A DNA stretch of 42,604 nucleotides from JAAYJR01 sp964495655. Lineage in GTDB: Bacteria; Bacteroidota; Bacteroidia; Bacteroidales; Prolixibacteraceae. The position numbers were made by a program, and so were the translations under genes. Each line of letters opens with the position of its first letter. The first letter of the stretch is position 1. Of this stretch, positions 1 through 8,136 are shown piece by piece. The notes beneath the pieces were generated by a model, which was given only the letters and a program-made list of their open reading frames with translations, did not search any database and was not told the DNA's origin. The DNA lies in NCBI GenBank assembly GCA_964495655.1, contig CAZBWK010000023.1:1-42604 (forward strand). Reading direction: 5' to 3'.

Positions 1-1
1 A

Positions 2-553
2 GAATTCATGGAAATGACAGACGCTGTAATAACCTTTTTAAAGCGATATGGACTGCGGGTTGAAGTACGCGACCGCGAAAATAAAAAACTGACACCCTTT
101 CGCAGGAATATACATTTTCCCGAACTGCTTTTTGAATCAGGTCTTTCCGGACACAGGGAGGAACGATTTTTAATTAAAATTGAGAGCGAGGATCAGAAAA
201 TGCCTTACAAAACTGTATTAGTCAATATCAAAGGTTGTGGACTCTATTTCCCGTTTCCTGTTCCTCCCGATAGTGTAATATGTTCTATGAAAATATCTGC
301 CATGTTATCGCGCCAAAAAGGAAGGGATTTCTATGATTCAATGTTTTTGCTGGCACAAACTCAACCAGATTATTCTTTTCTTGCTGAAAAGCTAAATATT
401 CATAATCGGGAGGAGTTAGAAACAATGGTGTCCCAAATTTTAAAAACAGTCGATTTAGACAAAAAAAAGAGAGACTTTGAACATCTGCTATTCAATAAAA
501 GAAACAGTGAACGTATTCTCTCTGTTGGAGATTTTTTTCAGGATTTAAAATGA
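2..553 (+). CDS. AbiEii/AbiGii-type nucleotidyltransferase toxin, 3' part (5' end outside window)
   Basis: The reading frame is open to the left edge, so the first in-window methionine (position 8) is probably internal. About 183 residues are visible. The segment K-I-S-A-M-L-S-R-Q-K-G-R-D-F-Y-D, roughly residues 94-109 counted from that methionine, is the signature of the AbiEii/AbiGii toxin family (PF08843), which transfers nucleotides to tRNA or other targets and is blocked by a partner antitoxin of the AbiEi type. The catalytic G-S/T and D-x-D region lies nearer the N-terminus in this family and is not in the window, so activity cannot be judged. An antitoxin gene would be expected just upstream. 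It sits about 140 bases before the TonB receptor on the same strand. The family call is fairly sure; function as a toxin is inferred. Confidence 0.75.
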   Translation, partial: EFMEMTDAVITFLKRYGLRVEVRDRENKKLTPFRRNIHFPELLFESGLSGHREERFLIKIESEDQKMPYKTVLVNIKGCGLYFPFPVPPDSVICSMKISAMLSRQKGRDFYDSMFLLAQTQPDYSFLAEKLNIHNREELETMVSQILKTVDLDKKKRDFEHLLFNKRNSERILSVGDFFQDLK

Positions 554-689
554 ACTTTTTAAAAACAATTCACAGTTTTGAAATCCATCCCAAACTAAAT
601 ATAGTTGTAACCACCCTGTAATTCCCGGTTCAATTACTCCTTTAAACTTTAACCCATTCAATTTGTTTGTAATTGAAAATGATTGTGAT

Positions 690-3245
690 ATGAAGGAGAA
701 TAAAATATATTCAAGAGGATTGTATACCTTAATTGTCTTGCTTCTAATTATCTCTGTTTCAGCACAGAATGCAAGCATGAGCGGTAGAATTGTGGATGCG
801 GAAACCAGTGAATACATTCCTTTTGCATCGGTTTCTGTTTTCGATATTGGTTTTAATTCACTGCTGGACGGAACCATTTCTGATGAAAACGGATATTTCA
901 GCATTGAAAATGCAGGGTTGGGTGAAATTCAGCTTGTTATATCCTTTATCGGATTCATCCCCGATACTTTATCAGGAATAGTTTTTACCAAAGAATCGCC
1001 GACGGTGAATCTGGGAGAGATCAAACTTACTCCTGCAGTAATCGAGCTTGAAGGAGTCGAAGTCCAGGGTTTTGCCAGTACCACCTCGCGGCATATCGAC
1101 CGGCAGATTTACCGTCCCGGCGACTTTGAAACCACACGTGGAGGAACTGCCGTGGATGTACTTAACCGGTTGCCCGCTTTATCTGTTGATCCTGACGGAA
1201 CCGTTTCGTTACGTGGAACAACCGATTTTATGGTTTACCTGAACGGAAAACCCACCCAAATGGACCCGTCGGTTCTGCTGGGACAAATTCAGGCAAACTC
1301 CATCGAAAGCATCGATGTGATTACTGTTCCAACGGCTCGTTACGAAGCGCAGGGGGCAGGCGGCATCATTAATATTACTACCAGAAGTTCAGGTATGGAA
1401 GGATTGTCGGTTGTGGCTGACGGATTGCTGGGCGGGGCTCCCTGGGCCAATAAAACGCATAAATACAGCGGACAGGATTTGAATTACTTTCGCTGGGGAG
1501 GCGCCATAAGCCTGATTTATCAGAAAAATGATTTAACTCTATTCGGCGGATTGAACCATGTAAAACGAAACCTTAAAAGTTTCCGTAGCGGCGATGCCCG
1601 TTTGCTGCAGTCCGATGGTTCTTATTACCACATGGTAGCCGATGGCGAACGCCTGGAGTGGCAGCAAAATTATTCGGCGAATGTGGGTTTGGATTATCGT
1701 TTGGACCAAACCAGCACACTTTCGGCATTCTATTATTTCGGTCACCGTAACGAGGGCCGGACGGCACATTACATCTACAACAATTTTTTCGGGGATGTAA
1801 ACAAAAATCCGGTTGAGGGAGTTGATCCGCAAAACCGTTGGGTTTACAATCCGAATACCGATGACCGGACAGGTGTTTTTCACACTACAAATTTAGATTA
1901 CACAAAAAATTTCGATAACAATAGTCAATTGCAGGTTTCGTTGCTTTATGAACATTCGGGACTGAGCTGGACCCTCGATAATCCCGATTATGATTTTGAT
2001 TTTGCCAACGATAGGCAGAATGAGTTAATCAGCCATTTTTACCAGTCGGACGACACGCCTCTCGATGTCCGGTTCACCATCGATTATGAAAAGGAGCTGG
2101 ACAACGGACATTCGCTGGGATTTGGGTTTCAGCCGCAATACCTGAAACAAACCGGTGGATTTAATTTCGATACCCTGAATGTTGCTTCAAATACATGGGG
2201 AGTAAATCAGCAATTCATAAACGACATCGACCTGTCGCGGGGCATATATGCAGGATATATAGATTATTCAGCGAACTATGGGAGGTTTAATTACATGGCA
2301 GGTTTGCGCTTTGAGTACACAGACCAGACGCTGGAACTGGATAATCCCGATTACCTGAATATTTTCCAGCGTCCACCACAACCGGTTTACGAAGTGAAAC
2401 AGCTTGACTGGTTCCCTACATTGCACATGCGCTATGGATTTAACGAACTGAATGCGCTCATCCTGGCCGCAAGCAGACGCATTAACCGCCCGCCAACCAA
2501 AAACATGGTGCCGTTTTTGTATCGCCGCCACCACGAGGTTTATGTTGTGGGAGATCCTGAACTTAAGCCTGAATATCTGACCAATGCAGAACTTTCGCTG
2601 CAAAAAAGGGTGGGAGAACAGCAGTTTATCCTTACCGGATTTTATCGCGGAACCGATAATGCGATTTTTCGCGTGAACACGGTTTACGAGGAGGAAAATG
2701 TGCTTATTCGCAGTTATACCAACGCCGGCAATGTGCAGGCGCTGGGCGCTGAGCTTAACGCTAACCTTTCTGCAGGCTCCTTTGCCAAATTTTTTGTGGG
2801 TGGCTCGCTTTACGATTTTAATGTGCAGGGCGATATTTTCGGATTTCAGGAAAACAACAGGAGCACTAACTGGAGCCTGAAAGGAAACATGAATTTGTTT
2901 TTATCCCGATCGCTTAAATTTACTGCCGACCTCGATTTGCGTTCGGCAACTGTTACTACCCAGGGGCGGGATGAAATGTTTTATGTAACCAATGCCGCAG
3001 TGAACTACACTCCTGCAAAATTGGAGGGCTGGGATTTTGGCGTTAAAATAATAGATGTGTTTTCATCCAATGTACAGGGACTTTATACACGTGCCTATAA
3101 CGCTTCGGGCACCCAGATTTTTTATCAGGATACGGAGTTTGACCGTTCAGGGCCTATTATCGAAATCACCGCTTCCTATTCATTTAACATGAACGGACGG
3201 CAGGGACGAAAAGCTGACAGCACCTTTGGGAAAGAGCAGTTTTAA
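690..3245 (+). CDS. TonB-dependent outer-membrane receptor (CarboxypepD_reg + plug + OMP_b-brl_3 barrel)
   Basis: This is an 851-residue outer-membrane protein. I chose the ATG at 690 because it begins a clean signal peptide (MKENK, then a hydrophobic stretch ending near SAQ); an upstream in-frame TTG at 663 adds nine polar residues and is unlikely. A CarboxypepD_reg-like beta-sandwich follows (about residues 25-110, with DENGYFSI and a VSFIGF strand). Next comes a plug domain holding GGTAVDVLNRLPAL and LRGTTDFMVYLNGKP and ending in SIESIDVITVPTARY and GGIINI, then a barrel of the OMP_b-brl_3 type. Such receptors import a bound ligand using TonB-ExbBD energy; the ligand is unknown. No SusD partner is adjacent, which argues against a classical glycan-uptake pair. 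Codon choice seems somewhat different from the neighbouring housekeeping genes, an impression I did not quantify. Confidence 0.9.
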   Translation: MKENKIYSRGLYTLIVLLLIISVSAQNASMSGRIVDAETSEYIPFASVSVFDIGFNSLLDGTISDENGYFSIENAGLGEIQLVISFIGFIPDTLSGIVFTKESPTVNLGEIKLTPAVIELEGVEVQGFASTTSRHIDRQIYRPGDFETTRGGTAVDVLNRLPALSVDPDGTVSLRGTTDFMVYLNGKPTQMDPSVLLGQIQANSIESIDVITVPTARYEAQGAGGIINITTRSSGMEGLSVVADGLLGGAPWANKTHKYSGQDLNYFRWGGAISLIYQKNDLTLFGGLNHVKRNLKSFRSGDARLLQSDGSYYHMVADGERLEWQQNYSANVGLDYRLDQTSTLSAFYYFGHRNEGRTAHYIYNNFFGDVNKNPVEGVDPQNRWVYNPNTDDRTGVFHTTNLDYTKNFDNNSQLQVSLLYEHSGLSWTLDNPDYDFDFANDRQNELISHFYQSDDTPLDVRFTIDYEKELDNGHSLGFGFQPQYLKQTGGFNFDTLNVASNTWGVNQQFINDIDLSRGIYAGYIDYSANYGRFNYMAGLRFEYTDQTLELDNPDYLNIFQRPPQPVYEVKQLDWFPTLHMRYGFNELNALILAASRRINRPPTKNMVPFLYRRHHEVYVVGDPELKPEYLTNAELSLQKRVGEQQFILTGFYRGTDNAIFRVNTVYEEENVLIRSYTNAGNVQALGAELNANLSAGSFAKFFVGGSLYDFNVQGDIFGFQENNRSTNWSLKGNMNLFLSRSLKFTADLDLRSATVTTQGRDEMFYVTNAAVNYTPAKLEGWDFGVKIIDVFSSNVQGLYTRAYNASGTQIFYQDTEFDRSGPIIEITASYSFNMNGRQGRKADSTFGKEQF

Positions 3246-3285
3246 AGAACGTTATAACCCATAAAATACTAACAGATATTTTAAA

Positions 3286-3332
3286 TAACTTTGTTGACAA
3301 TTTAATCCGCACATTGTGTTATTTTAATTTTG
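3286..3332 (+). promoter_or_regulatory. Two candidate Bacteroidota -7 boxes upstream of the NamZ-like gene
   Basis: TAACTTTG at 3286-3293 and TAATTTTG at 3325-3332 both match the Bacteroidota -7 consensus TAnnTTTG. They lie 65 and 26 bases before the ATG at 3359. No well-spaced -33 TTG/TTTG box is convincing for either, so these are candidates only. AT-rich DNA will give some chance matches. Confidence 0.4.
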
Positions 3333-3358
3333 TTATATAATTACAACAAAAACCTTCT

Positions 3359-4531
3359 ATGGTATTTACAGGCCTCGATATAATTTCTGAAGAACTGCCC
3401 CGAAAATTAACAGGAAAGAGGATCAGTGTTCTCTGTCATGCGCCCAGTATTAACTCTCAATACAGGTATATTGCCGATATCATCGGAGAGAACGGGGAGT
3501 GCACCCTTTCAGCACTTTTTGGTCCGCAACACGGACTGTATGGCGAAACGCAGGACAATATGATCGAATGGGAAGGGGAATTCCATACACGGCTCAGGGT
3601 ACCTGTTTACAGCCTTTACGGCCTTCACCGGAAACCCTCAGCAAAGATGCTGGCAGATACAGACCTTTTCCTTATTGATCTCCAGGATGCCGGTGCAAGA
3701 CTCTATACCTATATATGGACTGTAAAACTTTGTATGGAGGCCTGCAGTGAACGCGGAATACCGGTTTGGCTGCTCGATCGCCCCAATCCGATCGCTCCCC
3801 TGCCATTTGACGGCCCTGTGCTGAACAGGAAATTTTTCACCTTTGTCGGTGGGGCCGAGATCCCCCTTTGTCACCGTATGACTATCGGAGAGATGGCTCT
3901 CTGGATTAAGGAGTTTGAACTGCCCCGGTGTAACCTCACAGTTGTAAAGATGAAAAAATGGAGCAGAAATATGATGTACAGCGATACCGGTCTTCCATGG
4001 GTGCCGCCTTCTCCTAACATGCCAACAGAAAAGAGTGCAACAGTGTATCCGGGAATGGTTCTTGCCGAAACCCTCAATATCTCTGAAGGCCGGGGTTCCA
4101 CTACACCTTTCGAACTTCTTGGAGCGCCCTGGCTGGATGTCCCTGAAGTTATCCATAACCTTGAAGGGAGAATGTTGCCGGGAGTGGTTTTCAGGCAGCA
4201 CAATTATATTCCGACATTCAATAAATATGCAGGCGAATTGTGTCAGGGGATTTTCATTCATGTTACAGACCTTAGTATCTTCCGTCCTGTGATAACTGCG
4301 CTTCATCTCTTTGATGCAATAGCAGAAGTTTCACCTCCCGGGTCACTCAGGTTTCTTCCTCCTCCTTATGAATATGAAGATAAGCTGATGCCGTTCGACA
4401 TACTTTCCGGTGACGAAGGGATGAGGCTTACCCTTTCACAACGTCTTCCGGTAAAAGAGGAGATCGCACGGTGGAAGAGCCAAACAGAAAAATTTATAAA
4501 GAGATTTGAAGCTGTCAGACTATATGATTGA
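3359..4531 (+). CDS. DUF1343 / NamZ-like (GH171-related) protein without signal peptide
   Basis: This 390-residue protein belongs to the DUF1343 (YbbC/NamZ) family, whose characterised members are exo-beta-N-acetylmuramidases that trim peptidoglycan fragments. Visible landmarks are F-G-P-Q-H-G at residues 54-59, YGETQDNM just after it, LIDLQDAGARLYTY near residue 110, LLDRPNPI near 140, PSPNMP near 219, and NISEGRGSTTPFE near 238. Most family members carry P-E-H-G where this one has P-Q-H-G (Gln57), so it may belong to a separate subfamily. There is no signal peptide, and an in-frame stop at 3338-3340 rules out a longer N-terminus. A cytoplasmic role on imported muropeptides or another glycan is therefore likelier than secretion. 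It is convergent with tolC, the two stops being 15 bases apart. Family sure; substrate uncertain. Confidence 0.85.
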   Translation: MVFTGLDIISEELPRKLTGKRISVLCHAPSINSQYRYIADIIGENGECTLSALFGPQHGLYGETQDNMIEWEGEFHTRLRVPVYSLYGLHRKPSAKMLADTDLFLIDLQDAGARLYTYIWTVKLCMEACSERGIPVWLLDRPNPIAPLPFDGPVLNRKFFTFVGGAEIPLCHRMTIGEMALWIKEFELPRCNLTVVKMKKWSRNMMYSDTGLPWVPPSPNMPTEKSATVYPGMVLAETLNISEGRGSTTPFELLGAPWLDVPEVIHNLEGRMLPGVVFRQHNYIPTFNKYAGELCQGIFIHVTDLSIFRPVITALHLFDAIAEVSPPGSLRFLPPPYEYEDKLMPFDILSGDEGMRLTLSQRLPVKEEIARWKSQTEKFIKRFEAVRLYD

Positions 4532-4546
4532 TACAGCGACATACGA

Positions 4547-6052
4547 CTAAAAAGAGTAACGTTCCAGTTCCTCCTCAAGCATGGGATTACCGTAGGTTAT
4601 ATTATGTCCTTTTTCAAAATCGTAAAGGGTGAGTATCCTTAAACGATAATAAGCCACCCAGTATGTTCTTATAGAACTTATATAGTCCCTTTTGGCTGTT
4701 TCCCTCTCCTGGAGGGCAATGTTAAGATCAGTTATACTTAATTCACCATTCTGAAATTTTTTCAGAGCAATATTGTACCCGTTCTCTGCAACTTTATCTG
4801 CCTCTTCTGCTGTCCTGAGCTGGTCCTTGAGTAAGCCGAACTGTTCAACCTGGACAATAATTTCGCGGTCGAATTCTTCTCTGTCTTTGTTCACATCATA
4901 TATTGTTAATTCTCTTTCCGATTCTGCCAGTTTAACTGTTGAAGCAGAGCGGCCCCAGTCAAGGATAGGAATACTTAATGAAATACGTAACATCCTGTCC
5001 CTTTCGGGTTTTTTATAAACCGAGAAAAAATCATCTGCGCTGTTTGATAATCCAAAACTGCCCCTGAGAGTGGTGCTCAGCCCTGTGCTCTGTTTTGCCT
5101 CGGCCAGTGCACGGTCAGCATTGATAAGTCTCCTTTGGAAATGGGTAGTTTCCAGACGGTTCTCTTTTGCTTTTTCCAGGGCAGTTTCCGGATTTATGTC
5201 AAAAAGGGTCATATTCAGTGGAATGATAAGGTCTATTTGTCCCGATTTTTCCAGGCCGACATACCTCCTCAGTTCGAAATCTGCATTTTTTAATGCCATA
5301 TTAGCCTGGTTAAGGGCTTTTTGTGCATTCAGAACTGAGAGTTCTATCCTTGAATAATCATTCTCGGATATCTGGCCCAGCTCTTTTTTAACTTTCGAGA
5401 TTTCAAGGTTATCCAGACTGTTCTTCAGGTTATTTTTCGCAAGATTAAAATTTGTCTGTACTGTCAGGTAATTAAAAAAATAGTATGTTGAATTAAGTGC
5501 AATGCTTTCAATATTCTGAATAAATCTTTTTTGTGCTTCATCATAGATCATAGGTTCTGTCTTACGATACCATTTCATCCAGTTATATGCAAAAAGAGGT
5601 TGTGTAAAACCCACTACAAAAGGGCTTCCCGAAAATCCGATCTCGTTTTTATTGAGATTCTGTATGCCGTGTGCAGTTGTTCTTGCATAGATGCTGGTCC
5701 CCAGCTGAGGTATTGACTGGCTCAATGACATGTTAGCAGAAGCAGCCAGGTTGGAAACCTGTTTAAATTCTATACTTCCGTCCGGCTGGGTTATGGGTTG
5801 TGTTGTGTTGGTATAGTTGGGGATATCTCCCGACAGGGTTAACTGAGGCCTGAAACGGGTTTTAAAGTTCCTGTAACGCCAGTAGTAATTAACATTCTGA
5901 TTCTGGATATTTTTTGATGAGGGGGAATGGGTCAGGGCCATTTCGATAATTTCATCAAGGTTTAATTTGTAGTAAACTGAATCAGTTTGGGCGGATGACC
6001 GCATTACTGTCAAAATAATACCCAACAGTGTGTATGCTGTTGCCTTTCTCAT
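4547..6052 (-). CDS. TolC-family outer-membrane efflux protein
   Basis: This is a 501-residue outer-membrane efflux channel of the OEP family (PF02321). An N-terminal signal peptide (MRKATAYTLLG, cleavage near SSAQ) is followed by the family start NLDEIIEMALTHSPSSKN. Two OEP repeats follow, with long helical stretches such as ENDYSRIELSVLNAQKALNQA and, in the second half, QLRTAEEADKVAENGYNIALKKFQNGELSITDLN, which is the typical closing part of the second repeat. It would form the outer-membrane exit duct of a tripartite pump. It starts 8 bases after the hlyD-like gene, so the two are almost certainly co-transcribed. No ATPase or RND pump lies beside them; the next gene is convergent. The exported substrate cannot be inferred. 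Confidence 0.9.
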   Translation of the reverse strand: MRKATAYTLLGIILTVMRSSAQTDSVYYKLNLDEIIEMALTHSPSSKNIQNQNVNYYWRYRNFKTRFRPQLTLSGDIPNYTNTTQPITQPDGSIEFKQVSNLAASANMSLSQSIPQLGTSIYARTTAHGIQNLNKNEIGFSGSPFVVGFTQPLFAYNWMKWYRKTEPMIYDEAQKRFIQNIESIALNSTYYFFNYLTVQTNFNLAKNNLKNSLDNLEISKVKKELGQISENDYSRIELSVLNAQKALNQANMALKNADFELRRYVGLEKSGQIDLIIPLNMTLFDINPETALEKAKENRLETTHFQRRLINADRALAEAKQSTGLSTTLRGSFGLSNSADDFFSVYKKPERDRMLRISLSIPILDWGRSASTVKLAESERELTIYDVNKDREEFDREIIVQVEQFGLLKDQLRTAEEADKVAENGYNIALKKFQNGELSITDLNIALQERETAKRDYISSIRTYWVAYYRLRILTLYDFEKGHNITYGNPMLEEELERYSF

Positions 6053-6060
6053 ATTATTAT

Positions 6061-7281
6061 CTATTTTTCAATCTCGATTTCATTCAGATGCCTGAGTGCA
6101 TTGACGCCCTCAGTGATAATCAGGTCTCCTTCGTCGAGCCCTGAAAGTATTTCCATATATTCATTCCCCTGTATGCCGAATGCGACCTCTTTTTTTACTG
6201 CTTTGTCACCTTCAATAACAAAAATCTTATGTGTCCTCAGTTCTTCAAGTTCGGGTATGTTTTTGATCCGCAGACTATTTTCTTTCAGGTCATTGATAAT
6301 CTGTAGCTGTACCTGTTGGTTAGCTATAAGTTTCGGATGACTGCTCTCTTTTAAATGGACATTGAATTGTACTTTGTTATTCTCGACCATGGGTGTAATG
6401 TTGCCCACTGTGCCTTCAAGCTGTTCACTGTCAATGACAACAAGTACTTTGTTGCCGGTTTTTATATATTTGGCATGTTGTTCATCTATTGAGCCGCTTA
6501 TTTTAAATGAAGTAAGGTCTGACATACGGACCAGCAGATTATCACGGTTTACTTTCTCTCCGACATGTCCCTGTACAGACAGGATTATTCCGGAGGAAGG
6601 TGCCCTGATAGTCATTTTGTTAAGGAGTTCTTCTCTTTCAGCCAGCACCTTCTCTTCTATGCTTATCTGGAGAAGTAATCCCTGCTCCTCGGCCTCAATT
6701 TGTTTCAACCGGATAGAGTTTTTTTCTACCAACATTTCCATATCCTTAACTGCCAGGGTTATCTCCTGCTTTGTCTGATCAATGCGGGCGGGCGAAATGC
6801 CGCCAACCTCCAGCAACTCTTCCTGGTCAGCTAATTGTGATCTAAGTGACACTATCCTGAGTTTTTTCACTTCTTCATTATAATCCAGGTCAAGCCGGGT
6901 GCTTTGGGCATTTAACCGGGTCCGCTCCAGATTATTGTAGCGAACCTTTAACTGATCTTTTAATTTTTCAATTTCGTTTTGTACATCTTCTGTATTTAAT
7001 CTTAGAATGATCTCATTTTTATTGACCCTGTTTCCCGGTTCGGCAATAATTGACTGAATGATGCCGGCGGCCGGACTTAAAACAAGTACTTCGTTTTCTG
7101 ATTCAACGACCCCTGTTGCATTGACCGTTGAAATTACCTGGCCCCGCTCAACAGTTGCCACTGAGTAACTGCCGCTTTTTAAAACTTCCGGTAAAAATAA
7201 GTAGTAGAGAAAAAATAAGGTAACAGCAATTATCACAATAAGGGAAAGGAGTATTATCGCAATTTTTTTCTTTTTTGTCAT
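6061..7281 (-). CDS. HlyD/MacA-type periplasmic adaptor protein (membrane fusion protein)
   Basis: This is a 406-residue adaptor from the ATG at 7281; an in-frame ATG at 7329 would add 16 residues ahead of the lysine-rich start and seems less likely. A short cytoplasmic MTKKKK is followed by one transmembrane helix (IAIILLSLIVIIAVTLFFLYYLF), giving an inner-membrane anchor. Then come a lipoyl-type half motif (VNATGVVESENEVLVLSPAAGIIQ), a long alpha-hairpin coiled coil, the second lipoyl half (MTIRAPSSGIILSVQGHVGEKV), a beta-barrel domain, and a membrane-proximal domain ending SGLDEGDLIITEG. The layout matches MacA/HlyD adaptors that join an ABC exporter to TolC. It is the first gene of a two-gene operon with tolC. 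The partner pump must be encoded elsewhere. Confidence 0.88.
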   Translation of the reverse strand: MTKKKKIAIILLSLIVIIAVTLFFLYYLFLPEVLKSGSYSVATVERGQVISTVNATGVVESENEVLVLSPAAGIIQSIIAEPGNRVNKNEIILRLNTEDVQNEIEKLKDQLKVRYNNLERTRLNAQSTRLDLDYNEEVKKLRIVSLRSQLADQEELLEVGGISPARIDQTKQEITLAVKDMEMLVEKNSIRLKQIEAEEQGLLLQISIEEKVLAEREELLNKMTIRAPSSGIILSVQGHVGEKVNRDNLLVRMSDLTSFKISGSIDEQHAKYIKTGNKVLVVIDSEQLEGTVGNITPMVENNKVQFNVHLKESSHPKLIANQQVQLQIINDLKENSLRIKNIPELEELRTHKIFVIEGDKAVKKEVAFGIQGNEYMEILSGLDEGDLIITEGVNALRHLNEIEIEK

Positions 7282-7411
7282 TGATAAGTCAGTTAGGTTT
7301 CTACAAATTAATATTTTTAAAAAATACAAAATTAATAAAAACCTTTTTCTGAAAACAAATCAGAGGTAAAATAGCGCACGGTTTAATTAAGGTTTTTCTT
7401 TTATATATTGG

Positions 7412-7419
7412 TATCTTTG
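7412..7419 (+). promoter_or_regulatory. Bacteroidota -7 promoter box before the YgjP-like gene
   Basis: TATCTTTG is a full match to TAnnTTTG, 17 bases before the ATG at 7437, in the divergent gap with the hlyD-tolC operon. No clear -33 TTG is visible. The implied leader is only about a dozen bases. Confidence 0.5.
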
Positions 7420-7436
7420 TTTTAAATATGAGATGA

Positions 7437-8135
7437 ATGGCAACAAGTGTGGTATTTTTGAAGAGTATCGGGGAGGTGACTTTGTTCAGGAACAGACGCT
7501 CGAAAAAAATTAAAATAAGTGTCAGGCCAGATAAATCAATATTTGTCTCTTTTCCTTATTATGTTTCTGAAAAAGAGGTATTGTCGGTTATTGCAAAAAG
7601 TGAAAGCCGGATCCGGAGCCATATACAACAGATCGGAGAAAAGCAGTTTCTCATTTCTGAAGGGTTAGTTCTTAATACTAAATTTCATAAGATCTGCTTC
7701 TGTAAAGGTGATAATGACGATATCCAAATAAAAGGTAAAACACTGGAGGTTACTTTCAGGGATTTCGATTCTGACCGAAGCCGTGATATGGCTGACCACT
7801 TGATAACCCGTGTTTACAGAGTGGAAGCCCGGAATATTCTGCCGCGACGTTTAAGAGAACTTGCTGAAAAGTATGGTTTCAGTTATAACAAAGTTACCGT
7901 CAGAAATAATAAATGTAACTGGGGCAGTTGTTCATCAGGAAATAATATAAGTTTAAATCTGCAGATGATGAAGCTTCCTGATGAGCTTATAGATTATATT
8001 TTGTTGCACGAGCTGGTTCATACTCAGGTAAAAGATCACAGCTCCCGTTTTTGGGAAAGACTGGATCGGGTTACCGGAGGAAATGCAAAGGGGCTGGCTA
8101 AGGAAGTTAAAAAGTATTCAACATATTCTTTCTGA
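7437..8135 (+). CDS. YgjP-like zinc metallopeptidase (DUF45/SprT-like)
   Basis: This 232-residue cytoplasmic protein belongs to the YgjP-like metallopeptidase family (PF01863, formerly DUF45). The zinc site is H-E-L-V-H at residues 191-195, with the third ligand His201 in DHSSRFW. The family motif N-x-C-x-W-G-S-C-S is at 158-166, and the N-terminal R-R-S-K-K-I-K-I-S-V segment is also typical. Length is normal for the family. Homologues are found beside restriction-modification genes or on their own; the natural substrate is not established. The start is the only reasonable ATG after the promoter box. It ends one base before the dGTPase start, so the two are translationally linked. Confidence 0.88.
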   Translation: MATSVVFLKSIGEVTLFRNRRSKKIKISVRPDKSIFVSFPYYVSEKEVLSVIAKSESRIRSHIQQIGEKQFLISEGLVLNTKFHKICFCKGDNDDIQIKGKTLEVTFRDFDSDRSRDMADHLITRVYRVEARNILPRRLRELAEKYGFSYNKVTVRNNKCNWGSCSSGNNISLNLQMMKLPDELIDYILLHELVHTQVKDHSSRFWERLDRVTGGNAKGLAKEVKKYSTYSF

Positions 8136-8136
8136 T

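Noticed and set aside
3638..4306. 222-codon open frame antisense to the NamZ-like gene
   Set aside because: It lies wholly within a well-supported gene, has no recognisable domain, and its Cys/His-rich composition is typical of a shadow frame.
8083..8136. Longer N-terminus for the dGTPase starting at 8083
   Set aside because: It would overlap the YgjP-like gene by 53 bases and adds residues not typical of dGTPases; the ATG at 8137 directly after the previous stop gives the family N-terminus.
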